From positions 8,932 through 72,931 of the forward strand of contig JAKCWW010000544.1 in assembly GCA_026260175.1 (NCBI GenBank): 64,000 nucleotides of DNA, in the 5' to 3' direction. Origin of the DNA: Reticulitermes lucifugus (lineage: Eukaryota > Arthropoda > Insecta > Blattodea > Rhinotermitidae). The notes under the pieces were generated by a model, which was not told the DNA's origin, did no database searches, and saw nothing but the letters and a program-made list of their open reading frames with translations. A program made the position numbers and the translations under genes. Below are positions 50,931 to 63,364 of the stretch, in pieces. Positions within the stretch are counted from its first letter, which is position 1. Every line of letters begins with the position of its first letter.

Positions 50931-51300
50931 GGGAGTGAGGGAGAAACGTTAGTGACAGAGTTTGACATATCCTGAGAACGACTAAGTGCGTGAGTGCGTG
51001 AGTGCGTATGGCTATAGCGAAACTGAATGACAGATTGAGTGGCTGGGCAAATGACTGGCAAAAGAGATGATTGACTGAGCGGCATATAAGGGATTCGGGT
51101 TGTGAGAGGTTGAGACGACGAGAGTGGGATACAGGAAGTGTTCGTTAGAGTGAGTGCCTCATTGACTTTTCGAGTGACAGAGAATAAGATTTACAGAAAG
51201 AGAGAGAGACAGACCCATGGAAAGGCTGGGACATTGACTGACACATTAATAATGACTCTGAATGTGAGATTGGGAGTGAGCGATTGAGTGAAATAATGGA
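50931..51300. repeat. Decayed TGAG/TGAC-type simple tandem tract
   Basis: Plus strand is purine-rich with TGAG, TGAC and GTGCGTGA words recurring many times (GTGCGTGAGTGCGTGAGTGC near 50990, TGATTGACTGAG near 51067, GAGTGAGTGCC near 51149, GACTGACAC near 51235, GAGTGAGCGATTGAGTGA near 51274). The words keep similar spacing but have drifted, as in an old (TGAC/TGAG)n array. Confidence 0.65.
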
Positions 51301-51714
51301 TTTTTAATTCCATATGCAACACACAAAACACAAATTATACATAAATATTTGCGTTACAGGAGGCTTAATGTAAAAGATTTTGTATATTTGAAATCAGTAT
51401 ATCATGGTAGTATCTCTAATCCCCATAGTGATACTTACGGCCGGAAGTATGCGTATGTTGATGATACATCGCACTTTAGGACAGCCATCCAGCACCCCCC
51501 CCCCCTTTCAATACGTAATTACTCCCAACGTCAAAGACATCTAGACGCATGAAGGATCTATTAATAAACCAAAGGACATGAGGATCATCATTGTTGGGCT
51601 CTGAATTCAAAGTTTTCTTTGTCCGTATTTATCAGTTTCATGCTTCAACGCTATTTGATTCATTGTCTAATATATTATCTACGAGATTTTTCTCTTTTCC
51701 ATACCTCTTCAACC
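51301..51714. other. No gene seen
   Basis: Contains an 11-C homopolymer at 51495-51505. Short frames only. Confidence 0.5.
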
Positions 51715-51870
51715 CGGCCCACCCGGTTTCCTACACAGCGAGTGACGGGGCTCTTTCCCGCGGGTAAAGCGGCCAGGGCGTGGCGTTTACCACCCACCCA
51801 CTCACCCACATCCGGCTCCGAGGTTAAGCATGAGTCTGTGTCTTCACGGCATGAAAAGGGGAGACCTTGA
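51715..51870 (+). repeat. SINE-like GC-rich block
   Basis: GC-rich segment with CCCGCGGGTAAAGCGGCCAG followed by GGCGTGG, CACCCACCCACTCACCCACA, TCCGGCTCCGAGGTTAAGC. The GGGTAAAG..GGCC core and the later CCGAGGTTAAG resemble a SINE body I remember from termites and cockroaches. Related wording (GGGGGGTAAA) is present in the SINE at 35331-35560. No tRNA boxes are visible, so it is probably a headless fragment. Confidence 0.55.
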
Positions 51871-52081
51871 CTCCATATCTTTCATAAAAGCATGAATGCT
51901 AATTCTAGCACTTGGTACAACACACGATCAACATACAGAGCATTGTCACAATTTCTAGCATTCGAATTGATCGGCAAAGCAGCGACACTCAAGTTTAGCT
52001 TGGTTTTTCAGACCAGTCCTATCTAAGCCTTGGCTCCAGCAAACACTGGATTTCTTGGTGCAAAAGCCACAGATGTGTTGC
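51871..52081. other. No gene seen
   Basis: No feature recognised. Confidence 0.5.
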
Positions 52082-52101
52082 TTTGTGTAGGCCTACACAA
52101 A
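52082..52101. repeat. 20-bp perfect palindrome
   Basis: TTTGTGTAGGCCTACACAAA is identical to its reverse complement. The core GTAGGCCTAC also occurs at 22418-22429 within another repeat. It may be a binding site or the residue of a small foldback. Confidence 0.95.
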
Positions 52102-54574
52102 TTAGAAAACACGGATAAGAAAATAGTTGGCTAAACTAAATACAAACAGGATAGAGCAGTTACTTGAAGTCGAAGGATTGCCATGGAGTTTCCCCATTGA
52201 AAGACGAGGCCTGTATTCTCTACGTAGCCCTATGTTCTCCTCTGTAAATTATCTCTCCTTTATTCCAACGCATTCCGTATTCCCCTTTCTAGGACCCTTC
52301 TGGTATTTCGAGCTTTGAGACTTCTCTCAATTTCGAAATCATAAAGCCTATTTATGAATAGCAATCCAGAAGCTACGACGAGTATCATGGCCTTACTCCA
52401 TAAAGTCTACTTCCACTAGCACAGAACTACTGAAATAATATTCAAAACTGGAAAAGAATATGTTCCATTATTTGACATGCGTTACTTATTCAACGATACA
52501 TAGGCATATGCACTCCGTCTTTAATGTTATTCCTTGTAATGTCGATATTACTGAGCATTGGGTCGGATAAAATGACCAGTCTTTTCCGTTTTCTTACTTT
52601 AAGCCTCAATATCAATTTCTGGTGTTCTGTAATATCACATAGGCCTAATCTAACGATGTTGCCATTTGATGACACGTAATAAATTAGGATAAACTTGGAA
52701 GTGGTTGTGGCCTATTTTGAAGTATTATTGAAACGTTATTCTTGTCAATTTGAAGTAAAAGCCCATAAAATCTTCTGCCAATACAGAGAGTCTCCAAGCG
52801 TGTCGAAGTACAAAGGGCTAGGATTGGAGTCGTGGTGATTTATTTTAATGTAACATCCAGATCAATCGACTGGAGATACCGGTTGCTGCACTTTTAAATA
52901 ACGGGCTGTATTACAGGAAGTAAGGATCGTAATTTTCAGATCTTAAATATACCCTATATTGCTTTAGACAGCAGCAGCATCAGACGTACCTAATTGTAGT
53001 GTGCATTGTATCGAAGTCATGCGCCAGATTAGTTCACTTAGCTCACTAACAATACCAATACAACTGGGTAACAACATCTGTTGAATTTTCTAACTATTCA
53101 ATTCCAGCATTAATCGACACGTTCTTGTGGCTAGAAAGTTGACGTAAATTGAATACTGGACATCGGAGATTACTGTATACTACATTAAAGCCATAGCCAC
53201 CCCATTAAGAGTAATGAGATAATTTTGAAGCCAAAATAACCGATTCTTAGACTGTTTAAAGACTGCCTTCCATGCAATTTGGAGGTTATATAGGGACAAG
53301 TATAGTGAGAAGATGAAAAGGGAAAGTGAGTAGGCAATTGTTTCAACGGTGATAATCACCCCTTCAGGACATAGTCCGGCACTGGAACGCATAACCTAAC
53401 CCAGAAACGTGATAACCTCAGTCCAGATAGCCCGTAACTAGTCCTAAGGACATTCGGAACAGAGACATCTAGAACACATTCCCAGTGAATTAGGCAACAA
53501 GTACTTCTCCGGTGTGCAGCCAACCTCAAGCCGTATAGGAAAAATACCAGGAATTTGGTAACTGGGCATCGAGATATTTGCCTAGTCGCCACTGGCTACA
53601 AAAGAATTTTGACTGGCTACTAATTACCAACTCTTAGCTCGGGAATTAAATTTTGGAGTTCCTGTAAAATGAATTCGAAAATTTGAGCTACAGGATAAGG
53701 GAAGTAATTATATCTGAAGAAGCTTATCTTCACAAAATCAGCGATAACATTAATCTCAATTTAATTCAATTTTTCAGTTATATCAGTCATTGATAAACAA
53801 TATGACCAAATGATAACAGCTGTAAAAGCTTATGGGATGTACCTATGCTTTAATCGGAACTGCAGACTCATTTCTCGTGAAAAAAAATCACAAAATTTGC
53901 ATTTAAATTTAAATCGTAACTTCATTGGCTTGCACAGCTGGAGTCGAGCCATAGACCAACCATGCTGGGAGGTCACAAAACAGAAAAGTTTCTGTCAAAA
54001 AATAATGTCTTTATGTGTGCAGTGCCACAAAATTAGTTTGTAGATAATGAAAACTTTTGGGAATGCGGTGAAATTAAATCGTCAAGGCGGATTTACCGCA
54101 TTTATCTGATGACTATGAAACTGGAACATACCTGGCATCATGCGTCAAAGTAAGAAGAAAAATATTTCTTGTGATTAGAATACTTTTCTAAACCCTGTAT
54201 AGAAACATATATTAAAGTTCTGCACAACCTACAAAAATATATAATTATTGCAGCAGCCCTGTCTATATATTTTTGTGTTTAATGATATCTTATGAACCCC
54301 ATTCTTTACACAGCATAAAACGCTAGAATAATTTATAAATGAAAAAACTGAATTTAGGTGGAACGTTTCCTTGTTTGCTTTTAAGTACGTTCACTGTAAC
54401 TTCCTATAATGCCTGAAGAACACTTTGAATAACCGGTTATCCCATAGTTAAATGTGGCTTGGATTTATTCGGTGGCCGTACTTTTACCCACTTTGACCAC
54501 AGCTCTTGCTGTAAGTTGTATGCATATGCAATAAGTCACAAGTGTATGGTGCAGCCGGTAGCAAGCACGACGTG
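52102..54574. other. No gene seen
   Basis: Short frames only, none recognisable. Confidence 0.5.
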
Positions 54575-54601
54575 AGGAAGGAAGGAAGGAAGGAAGGAAG
54601 G
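54575..54601. repeat. (GGAA)n microsatellite
   Basis: Six or more consecutive GGAA units after ACGTGA. Confidence 0.97.
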
Positions 54602-54876
54602 TGATTAAATTGACTGCCATCGCAGATCATAATTTGAGCAGCGTGTTGTTTGGAAGCTCCTGTAATGCAATTATCGAATAGTGAAGTAGGAATGGAGAGC
54701 ATACCCAATGGCAAGGACAAGCAGCCGGTAGGGATTTAGCACGGAGCTGTTAACAAAATTAACTTCCTGCTGGCTGTACTACGGGCAGCGAAAAAGATGG
54801 AAAGTGTTTTCGATCTCATCGCTGGCATTTAAGGTACCAGGAACAAGCCACATAATGAGTCTGTAATGTTTATAGC
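54602..54876. other. No gene seen; may hold older repeat units
   Basis: The part from about 54790 (GATGGAAAGTG...CATCGCTGGCATTTAAGG) loosely resembles the units of the following minisatellite and may be its eroded left end. Confidence 0.4.
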
Positions 54877-55255
54877 AGCACGGGAAAAGTAAGTTTATTG
54901 TTGTCATAATGCTTATGCCAGCATGAGAAATGTTATTGTTGCCTTTATGCTTGAAACAGCAAAGTAATGTTAATCACTTTTTTAATGATACTTAGATGAA
55001 CGTGGGAAATGTTCGTTTTTGCTGTCATGTTGCTTATAATAGCAAGGAAAACTTTAGTTTTTTACTGTCATGTTAAGTGTTTCGGCATGGTAAAGGTTGC
55101 TTATAGCTGTCACAATACCTATAGAAGCGTGAGAAAATTTGGTTATAATTATTGTGATGATGCTTTTATGAGCATGAGAAAGGTTAGTTAATTGTTGTTG
55201 TGAAGCCTATAACAGCATGGGAGATGTTAGTTTGTTGGTGTCGTTATGGTCATCA
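54877..55255. repeat. Diverged minisatellite, about nine 42-bp units
   Basis: Unit starts, marked by AGCATGRGAAA-like words, are at about 54877, 54920, 54958, 54999, 55041, 55084, 55126, 55171 and 55214, giving spacings of 43, 38, 41, 42, 43, 42, 45 and 43. The consensus by eye is AGCATGAGAAATGTTAGTTT followed by ATTGTTGTCATGATGCTTATAAC. Units differ by roughly a quarter to a third of positions and by small indels, so the array is old. Short frames across it are by-products. Confidence 0.85.
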
Positions 55256-55569
55256 TCACAACGAAGTAGTTTTCAAGCACTATATACAAATAAGATTCAT
55301 AAGGTCTGACCTTTCGATACTCGATTATTACACATCAGTTCGACTGTGGACTGTTGAAGTCCGCCAAATCGACCGAGTCGTTATAAAATAATGATGACAG
55401 GGGTTATCCTTGTACCATGCGCGATATGAACATAAGTGAACAGTGCATTGTGTTTGAATGTATATTCTTAAATCTTTGGTTTATTTATTTCTATCAATTT
55501 TTTACATTTTGACTATGCATGTGAGTTTAAAACTGACAAAGAAAACACTGAAGTAATTAAGTTCATAAC

Positions 55570-55721
55570 ACTTATGCTTCGAGATCTGCGCTCTTCTGGA
55601 TTATTACGCCGAGTGTTATGGTAATTGTTTACAATTAACATACCACTCCGCGTATTATCCCAGAAGATTACAGATCTCATCAACGTCGCGGCAGAAGCCT
55701 GAAATCAAACTTATGCTTCGA
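55570..55721. mobile_element. Small foldback element between 13-bp direct repeats
   Basis: Arms 55581-55628 and 55631-55678 are reverse complements at 39 of 48 positions with a 2-bp loop; arm tips read GAGATCTG and CAGATCTC. The word ACTTATGCTTCGA occurs at 55570-55582 and again at 55709-55721, enclosing the foldback plus about 30 bp of extra sequence. The direct repeats look like a target-site duplication. A 13-bp duplication is long for most DNA transposons and would suit retroposition by LINE machinery, so either a MITE with chance flanks or a LINE-mobilised hairpin is possible. Confidence 0.65.
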
Positions 55722-57339
55722 TTTTGGGAGCCTCAAATTCATTTCTCAGTTCGGAATTCGGCTATGCTTCTTTCTTTAATTCCTCCAGTAAGCTTCCAGT
55801 ATCTCACTTCCAACTAGGCCACGGTTCATTCCTGTCATACAGTTTTCAACTTATTATCCTCTAATCATTCTATCATTATATGGTACAAAATCTGAGCTAA
55901 GGAAGGTTTCGTTAGATGGAAAACAAAAAATTTAATAAGGGACTAAATGCACGCAAATAAAATATTACATATGGAAGTGGGAAGGCAAATGGAGCAAGTA
56001 AAGAAAAGGGTATAAAATGTAAAGTTTGAAAAGAAATTAAAAATATTAAAGCTTAAGGATAAAGCTGAAAATCCCGTTGAAATTACAGGCTGATTTCGGA
56101 CGTCTCCCTCAACTATCATCACTTGTATGAAAGAAGAAAATATTATATAACGTGCTAAATTAAAATATCTCGGAAAAATAAATGTTTCACGCTTAGTTTT
56201 GCGATTGTTGGAACAACAGCAGTATCTGTGTCAGAAACATATTTATATTAATGAAAACGTGATTAAACCGAAGGCTAGGAATGACTGAAGCCGGAAAATT
56301 TGCGAGAATACAGCTTCTCACGTGTATGTTATTTAAGCAGTGTGGCAGGTGGTGTCCAGCGGAAGCATCGTCAAAGTCTGTTGCATATATTAGGCGATCG
56401 AACTCCCAAGTTAATAGTCCCTGTTTTTCCAATTCAAATCTTCCATATGCTTATTAAATCCAGCAGATGAAACTTTTTAAGTTATAAGAATATCTTTGTT
56501 ACATCTTTGCTCTCATTTAAGTAAAGATTTTCCATTTTCTGCTTTCTTTTATTTCCGTATAGCACAAGCAAAAAGGTCATAGTTCTTTTCCTGAGTTTCT
56601 AAAGCATTTCTCCAGCTGTATTATGGAAGTGTATGGACAAAGGACTAACTATATTCTTCCGTTTGATGTTCGACTGATTTTTCAGGAAGGCATTTCTGTC
56701 GAATATCGGGAGTCGAGGGCATATTGCATTTGCGACTGGGTCTGAGGCACAGTCCTCGAAATATGCCGAGGATTTCTTAAAATTAACAAAGATTCTCCCG
56801 AGTTTCCTCAGAGTATCCAGGCAAATTTTGGTATCGTACACTATAGAAGAGTTGAGTTAGGGCTCTGAAATGCTGCAGGCCGTATTGTAAAATATGCAAT
56901 ACAATGTCATAACACTCTTCTACAGACGACAGAGCACTTCTCTGATTGAATTTGTGAAATAACACGAAACACAGTTGTAGTCGGAGGGGATCCGGAATCG
57001 ATTCCCTAGTTTGATTAGTACAGCTCTAGTTATTCATGGCTTTCCATGCCAATGCACTCTTTAATGTGTGAAAGGTATTGCGAGAAAATACAATGCGGCC
57101 GCCAGGGAAGTATTTGGTCTCCTATTTCACTGTTAGAATAAGCAATTATCCTTGCATAAGGAGTAGTAAATATTTTATGTAGACAGATATTATAAACAAA
57201 TAATAAGAGCCAATTAAGGAGACATACATGACTTTTCTATTTCAGCTGCACCTTTTAATGCATTAGCGACACTCATAAAAATGAAGAAGGAATTTCGATG
57301 AATTTTATATGGTATTAATGTGTGGAAACCAGAGTGGCT
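55722..57339. other. No gene seen
   Basis: Minus-strand frames of 60 to 80 codons between 56193 and 56965 are not recognised. Confidence 0.5.
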
Positions 57340-57495
57340 TATGTCAAGGTATAATCCTAATACGTGCCTGGAGCGTCTAAGGAAAACCACGAAAATCCTC
57401 AGGTCTGTATATTTGGAGTTTCGGCCAAGATTCGAACAGAGCATCGTCATAATACAAAACAAACACACTGCTGCTTGTGCCAGCCTTTTACATAG
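57340..57495 (-). repeat. tRNA-derived SINE remnant, minus strand
   Basis: Minus-strand reading has an A-box-like TGGCACAAGCAGCAG (about 57483) and a B box GTTCGAATC (57429-57437). On the plus strand the body wording GGAAAACCACGAAAATCCTC follows the same order as GGAAAAACC..-containing antisense SINE bodies that I recall from insects. The 63-codon plus frame here is a by-product. Confidence 0.5.
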
Positions 57496-57930
57496 ACGCA
57501 TCTGCAGATAAGTAGCAGGTTGGTTATGGAGTTAGCAATATGCAGACTATGGAAGAAAAATTGATTCGGAAAGCCTATAAACATGTCAGTGCACGTTATT
57601 CAAGTTACTGATATGCCTGTAACGATTAATATATTAAACGGTTGAGACCAGCAACTAAGCCGTGTTTGTTATGTGCTGTGTAGTCTATTGTTTCTGCCAC
57701 TACTAAATACTGTAGCGCTGCATGCAAGGTTTGCTTTTGGCGTTACACGAGACTGCACTCCGCGATCATAGCCAGCACAGTTTGAAATGTTTCAGACAGA
57801 AGACAAGCCAATTATTATTTTAGTCTATAGGGGCCAGGCATACCATCATTCACATCGTGAATTCAATTTTAAATTTTTTACTATAAACGGTAGTCCTAGA
57901 AAAGGCGCGACTGTCATTTGCTAATTGGTT
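57496..57930. other. No gene seen
   Basis: No feature recognised. Confidence 0.5.
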
Positions 57931-58110
57931 CGAGCGGTGGCTGTTTCACTCCTCTCCGGTGCGCCACAAGCCAGACGTCCCTGCTTGAGGCCGGGGATGT
58001 TCAGAAGATATTGAATCCCCACACATTTCATATCTTTACTTCATTCTGTCTCTTCCTGCCTTTGTGTCCCTCTCTGTTGTGTTGATGACCGGGTGACGAG
58101 TAAAATACAA
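57931..58110 (+). repeat. Candidate tRNA-SINE remnant
   Basis: GGTGGCTGTTTCACTCCTCT (A-box-like start), then GTGCGCCACAAGCCAGACGT and GCTTGAGGCCGGGGATG (eroded B box), followed by AGAAGATATTGAATCCCC and a pyrimidine-rich part. Block order and GC content suit a decayed SINE, but no box is intact. Confidence 0.4.
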
Positions 58111-58124
58111 TTTGTAAACCCAAT

Positions 58125-58600
58125 TCCAAACAGAATGTAATTAAATTTCCCAATTTTCTCTGTATTTTAGATGGGCGTAAAACTTGTTCTCTCAATTAAA
58201 GAAAAAACATAAGCTGAGGTTTTTCGACAATGGGGTTCTGAGGAAAACATGTGGACCTCAAAGGATGTAACAGGTCTTTAGAAAAGACTGCATAATGAGT
58301 AACTTAATGATGTGTACTCCTTGCCAAGTATTTGTGTGATGAATTCAAAGAGTATGAAATTGGCGGGACAGCAGAAATGCATACAGGCTTTTGGTAAAGA
58401 AAATTGAAAGTATGAGAGCAATTGAATTCCATGCGTACATAGGACGGTAATATTAAAACAGATCTTAAAGATATAAAATGAGAGGTTTTAAAATAGATGT
58501 ATCAGACTCGGTATATGGATAAGTGGCTGTCCGTTGTCAACGCGGTAATGAACCTTCGCATTCACACCTCAGGTTCTTGGACCCAAATTCATTATATCTT
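58125..58600 (+). pseudogene. Decayed LINE reverse transcriptase C-terminal part
   Basis: Third copy of the LINE family at 4545-5155 and 6075-6783. The plus strand, with frame changes, gives GRKTCSLN (for GCETWSLT), KLRFFDNGVLRKTCGPQRM (for RLRVFENRVLRRIFGPKRD), RLHNE..LNDVYSLPSICVM, GNIKTDLKDIK and finally KWLSVVNAVMNLRIH. Several stop codons and at least three frame changes are present. The polymerase core and everything upstream are missing, so it is a 5'-truncated and ancient insertion. The 121-codon frame at 58497-58862 begins with the end of this remnant and then runs into unrelated sequence; only its first 26 or so residues are LINE-like. Confidence 0.8.
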
Positions 58601-61600
58601 TTCTCTTATGCGTGCTACATATTTAGACAATCTCAGCTCCTTAATTTGGTTACACTTAAGGTTTTTGTTACAAATTAAACCAATAAATTATGAAACTGCT
58701 CATTACGTAATATTCTCTCTTTTAGATTCCAATGTTCTAAATACCATGCTCCCGCAAACCTCAAATATTCTATTTCCTTACGATAAGAGAAGAATTTTCA
58801 CACCTATAAGAAATCATAAAAAAATTTATTTGCCGAGTCTCAGTACATCACTTCGGATGTGACTGCTAACGCCAGGTTTGCACAAGTACAAATACACTAT
58901 ACTTATTTACTCATATGTATCGCTTCACACTGGTATAAACAACACAAAAATCATAATCATATTTATTTTGATGTTATGCTTTTAGACTTCGTAATTTATG
59001 TTTACATTTGTTGTTGAGTTAGGACTTCAGATGAAGTGAATAACTTTAACTTCTTCTCTAGAAAGTCTCAAAATAAAGATATTTTATCTACATGAAAATT
59101 TAGTGCATGGTATATTAAATTTTTGGCATTCAATATTATTGTTTAGTGGTAAAAGTAGAGGCTTATTTTATTGTGATTTATTTGCTAATTACGTAGATAA
59201 TGTCTCTTTATTCTGTCTTTCAGCAATTAAATGATTCGCTATTTGTGAGATTTCATGTTCCCATGGACATGACAATAAAGAATATTGCCTTCTGATTTTG
59301 TGTTGGACGGAGGTATCAGTTTCCGAAGACACGTTAAAAAGTTCCCGTTTAAAAGTTATATTAGTTTAGACTGCGTCGCTTCCAAGAAGAAAATATTGTT
59401 TAATGTTTGCATTATTTGTTAGATACGTGGCTAAATATTTAGTGACTTAGTCAATCAGTTGTTTAATAACTTTGTTGATTAAAACAGTTTTCCTCTCAAA
59501 GGTCTGAGTGAGTAACGTAGGTATGCTAAGTTCTGCTCTCTTGAAAATGTAAGCTGATAAATGACAAAGATTTTTACGCTCGTTCGAGTCTTGTGGATAT
59601 TATATTGCCTACAAATTGTGAATTGCTGTAGAAAACAAACATTGAGGCTGAGCAAGGCATTGTTTGACTCAGGTACTGAGGATATGGCTATAGCTTCCTT
59701 CCCATGCCTGCGACTTGTTGAATGATTAAAATTCGACTCTCGTCACACTTCGCTGTCGTAGCAACAAGATGGTGGACCTGACTTCATCCTTCATTCTCTT
59801 GTTATATTATTCAGATGACAATCCCTACAGGAAAGTTTGGATCTCGAGGGGATTCTCGCACTAGCAGCAAGCTTTACCAAGTACCTCATAGATTACACGG
59901 TGGCTAAGTTGCGAAGTTCCATTATTCTCCAGCAAAATGTAATAAATACGCCTAAGGAGAGGTGGACTCTAGTCAAAGGAACCACATAAACGTTTCATAC
60001 GAAATTTCTTAAAGAACCTCTCTACTAATATAAGTAAATAGTTATCCTACAACTTTGGCAGCGGATAGATAATTCGGGCATTTATCTGCTGTCCGCAGCG
60101 CGATTTTCTGAGAGTCTATTTCCGCTAGGCGTGGGAACACAATGGAAGGAAGCTTCCTGAAATTTCAATGTTCTCCAGCCTTCAATATCGGTATCTTTCA
60201 TGTGAATTAATAATATTAGCCCCTACATTATATATAAAAACTCAGTTCATGCCTGAAAAAGAACACAATGTGCTTCCATTAGAAAGAGCAGTCCGTGAAT
60301 AATTTTAGGAAAATAATTTTTATTTATTTTGAAAATAATAGGTGTGGACAAAAATGCAGAATTTTTAGTGTCAAACCGGGCGTAAGTAAAGGAGAAACTA
60401 AGACTGAAAGCGCTTTTTTATTACAGTTGGATGTAGAGTAGAGTGAATTTCTTTAGTGTAAACGAAGAAATTTTAAGGCTCAAACAGCATATATTTCTTG
60501 AAAGGAATGGAATCATGCCATTTCCTCTTTCGTTGAATATTTAACTATCCACGCGAGAGACATAAAATCAGCGCTTCACAGAGAGGAAAAGGGAGATCAT
60601 ATTATGTCCCATAATCTTACTGTAAGTAATTTACACCCTGAATCTATTAGGTGCTGTTGCAGAGCCATGTAAATAATTGTGTCAGTGTCATTTTCTTCCA
60701 TAGTAATTAGAACCTTAATGAAAGGCCCTTATATACGCTAGCACATTTCTAGCAATTTTTACAACAAACTTCTGTAGAAAATAAAAATTCTCTATAATTA
60801 ACTTTACGATCTTGACCCCCGACATTTTTGGCAAACCCATTCGGTCTGACATATTGGCATTCTTTAAACATATTGTGTTTTGGATTTCGCAGTTGAATGT
60901 ATACAGGTTCAAATAACCTCATAATGTGACGAGCTCCTAAATTCCGTTTTCCTAACGCCAGTATTCGGCTAACTGGTTTCAGTTTTATCCACAAGCCTTT
61001 TAGTTCCTCATCCTGCTCATAGGTATAAATGTTTCGACAGAATCTGATATCTTTTTAATATCAATATCTGTATAGAGAAAGAGCTTCCAAACGCCACATA
61101 TGATAAATATTTCAAATAAATTTCCATTAGAATAGCTATGTAAGATTTTGTACTTTCTTGTGACAAGCCTGAAAGCCAATTTTTCTGATAGAGCTACTAT
61201 AACTCACAGTTACTTAATTCTAAATTTCACAAGGTGCAGTAATGTCAGGAATATATTATTCCAAGTTAAGTAGAGTACAGACGTAATACGCAACAGGCAC
61301 TTGTTTGTGAGATAAATTGTACATTAGGGTAAACTTCAGCAGACACGATGGTGTCCCTTGTCGTTAAGTCGCACAATTTACGGTTTGCCCATGATAGGTG
61401 ACAAAGTTATGCGCCCATACATTATAGAATCTGAATTTTGCGTAATTTTTCTTTCAGTATTTTAAAATCTGTTATTTATGAATTATTTCTAAGTAGCTTA
61501 CAAAGCGAACGTATGCAGGCCGTTATGTGTCGTTGCGCTCTGCTCTCTTAGTGCAGAATATTATACACATTGTTGATACATCGTCTACAAAAGACACTAA

Positions 61601-63340
61601 AAATCTTCCCCAAAAATATAATTTTTAAAACTAGCGTTACAAACGTTGAAAGTAAAACATAAATATATTTATTCAAGATACATTGCTTTGCTTGTGAAAA
61701 CAGATGCGTTGCAACATGTTGACTGGACAAAAGAGCTCACATCCAAATATAGGCAAAAATAAAAGAATTTCTATTGTAATAGCTTAAGTAAAAATATGCG
61801 TATTAAAACACGGAATGTCAGCGCTCAAACCCGTTATAAAGCAACAGTATATAGCCTTTTTATGCACGTAGCCTGTAACATCTATGTCGGTGGAACTCTG
61901 CTTACGATGTGAAGTTCAGTTTTCCTATCTTTTGACGTAGGCCTTACAAAGTTACGACGTAGCAATTAACAAAACATAGCTTTCTCTCTCGCAGAATCTA
62001 AAGGACTGCTTAATTTTATACAGACAAGTGGCTGTTTGCATATCAACCGCAATGGGAACGCCGTTCCATAGCATTAATTATTGAAATCAATCTTGAGCGG
62101 AAATACGGGGAAGGAGGAAAGAAAGGAATTAAATGAGCAAACAAGAAATGAGGATCCTGATTTTGTGTTAAGTATACACGGATAACACGAAAGATCCTGG
62201 CAGTCTTTTGCAAATTTGAATTAAGAGTTAAGAGAACTGAAGAAGGCAATGAACCTGTAATTCAGGTACATGGTGTCAAATAATCAAAAACCCAGTTCAA
62301 CAGAATATTACCCCAGAATACAGTTCTGATTTTTTGTAAATTTCCGTCAGAAGTGGTATTGTTTTAAACACCGATGCACAAAGTTCTAAGAATAAGAATT
62401 AACTGATATTTTGTATGTCATGGCTAAATATTAATTTAATATCCAACATAATCTCTGTCATCCATCGGCCATAAATGCGGATTACAACCGTTTTTAAAAA
62501 CAAAACAGCAAAGGCTAGCAAATACGAAGCAATCAGAAATGCAAAGCTGAAGTAGACTGTACGGAAAACAACTTCCTAGTGGGCCTAAGCTTATCGGAAC
62601 ACTGATCGACAGATTTATTTTCATTATTATTGATTCTCCAACCTGCGAATATTTTAAAGGTAAAATAAATTAATTCTAATAATTCTCCATTAATATTAAG
62701 AATATTTTGACACCAGTAATACTTAGGGTAAGATAAGGACATTATAATCAAATTGTTACTTTTTACAAAACGAAATAGCTAATATAAACAATCATGTCCT
62801 TTTTTTATATATTTTTCTTAAATAAATTACAGGAATATACTTTAAAATAAGGTGAGCAGGTAAATATTGGACCTAAGTACATTGAAGGGTATGGGGTGGA
62901 AGAGTAAAAAATTAGGAAACCGTTCCCGCACGTGATATAAATTAAGGAGATTACAACTGGATAACAATGGGATGCACACAGAACCTTGTTAATGTACATT
63001 AATAACGTGCCCAATTTTAGAGAACATGCACTTAGAATCAAGTGACGAAATCAGATTTCGGAGAACTCTTTCTGCATCACCAAAGTCGATCGACATCTTA
63101 TAGACGTTTTTAGTGAGCCTGCTGGGAGGATCTTTTTTATCGTGCCTCCTAATAATTTTCACAAGACAGAATACGTCTAAATGTGACTTATTACATTAAT
63201 ATAATTCCTCTGCCAAATCACAGCAGTAATACTTTAAGAGCCCACACTGCTTTCACTGCTCGTGACGAAACTACTGACAAAATTAAATTCGTGTTGCATC
63301 CATACACCTTCATGTCGTCGCTACGGTAGCGGCTCATCTG
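58601..63340. other. AT-rich DNA, no gene seen
   Basis: About 4.7 kb of short frames (60 to 81 codons) with no recognisable product, tRNA box or tandem array. T-rich decayed words occur at 59400-59480. Confidence 0.5.
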
Positions 63341-63364
63341 ACCCCCACCACCCCCCCCCACCCC
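63341..63364. repeat. C-rich tract
   Basis: Twenty-four bases of nearly pure C with four A interruptions; on the minus strand it forms the Gly run seen in the 61-codon frame ending at 63218. Confidence 0.95.

Noticed and set aside
56193-56965. Run of consecutive minus-strand frames as a possible exon cluster
   Set aside because: The frames overlap in different phases, no splice-consistent order is evident and no domain is recognisable.
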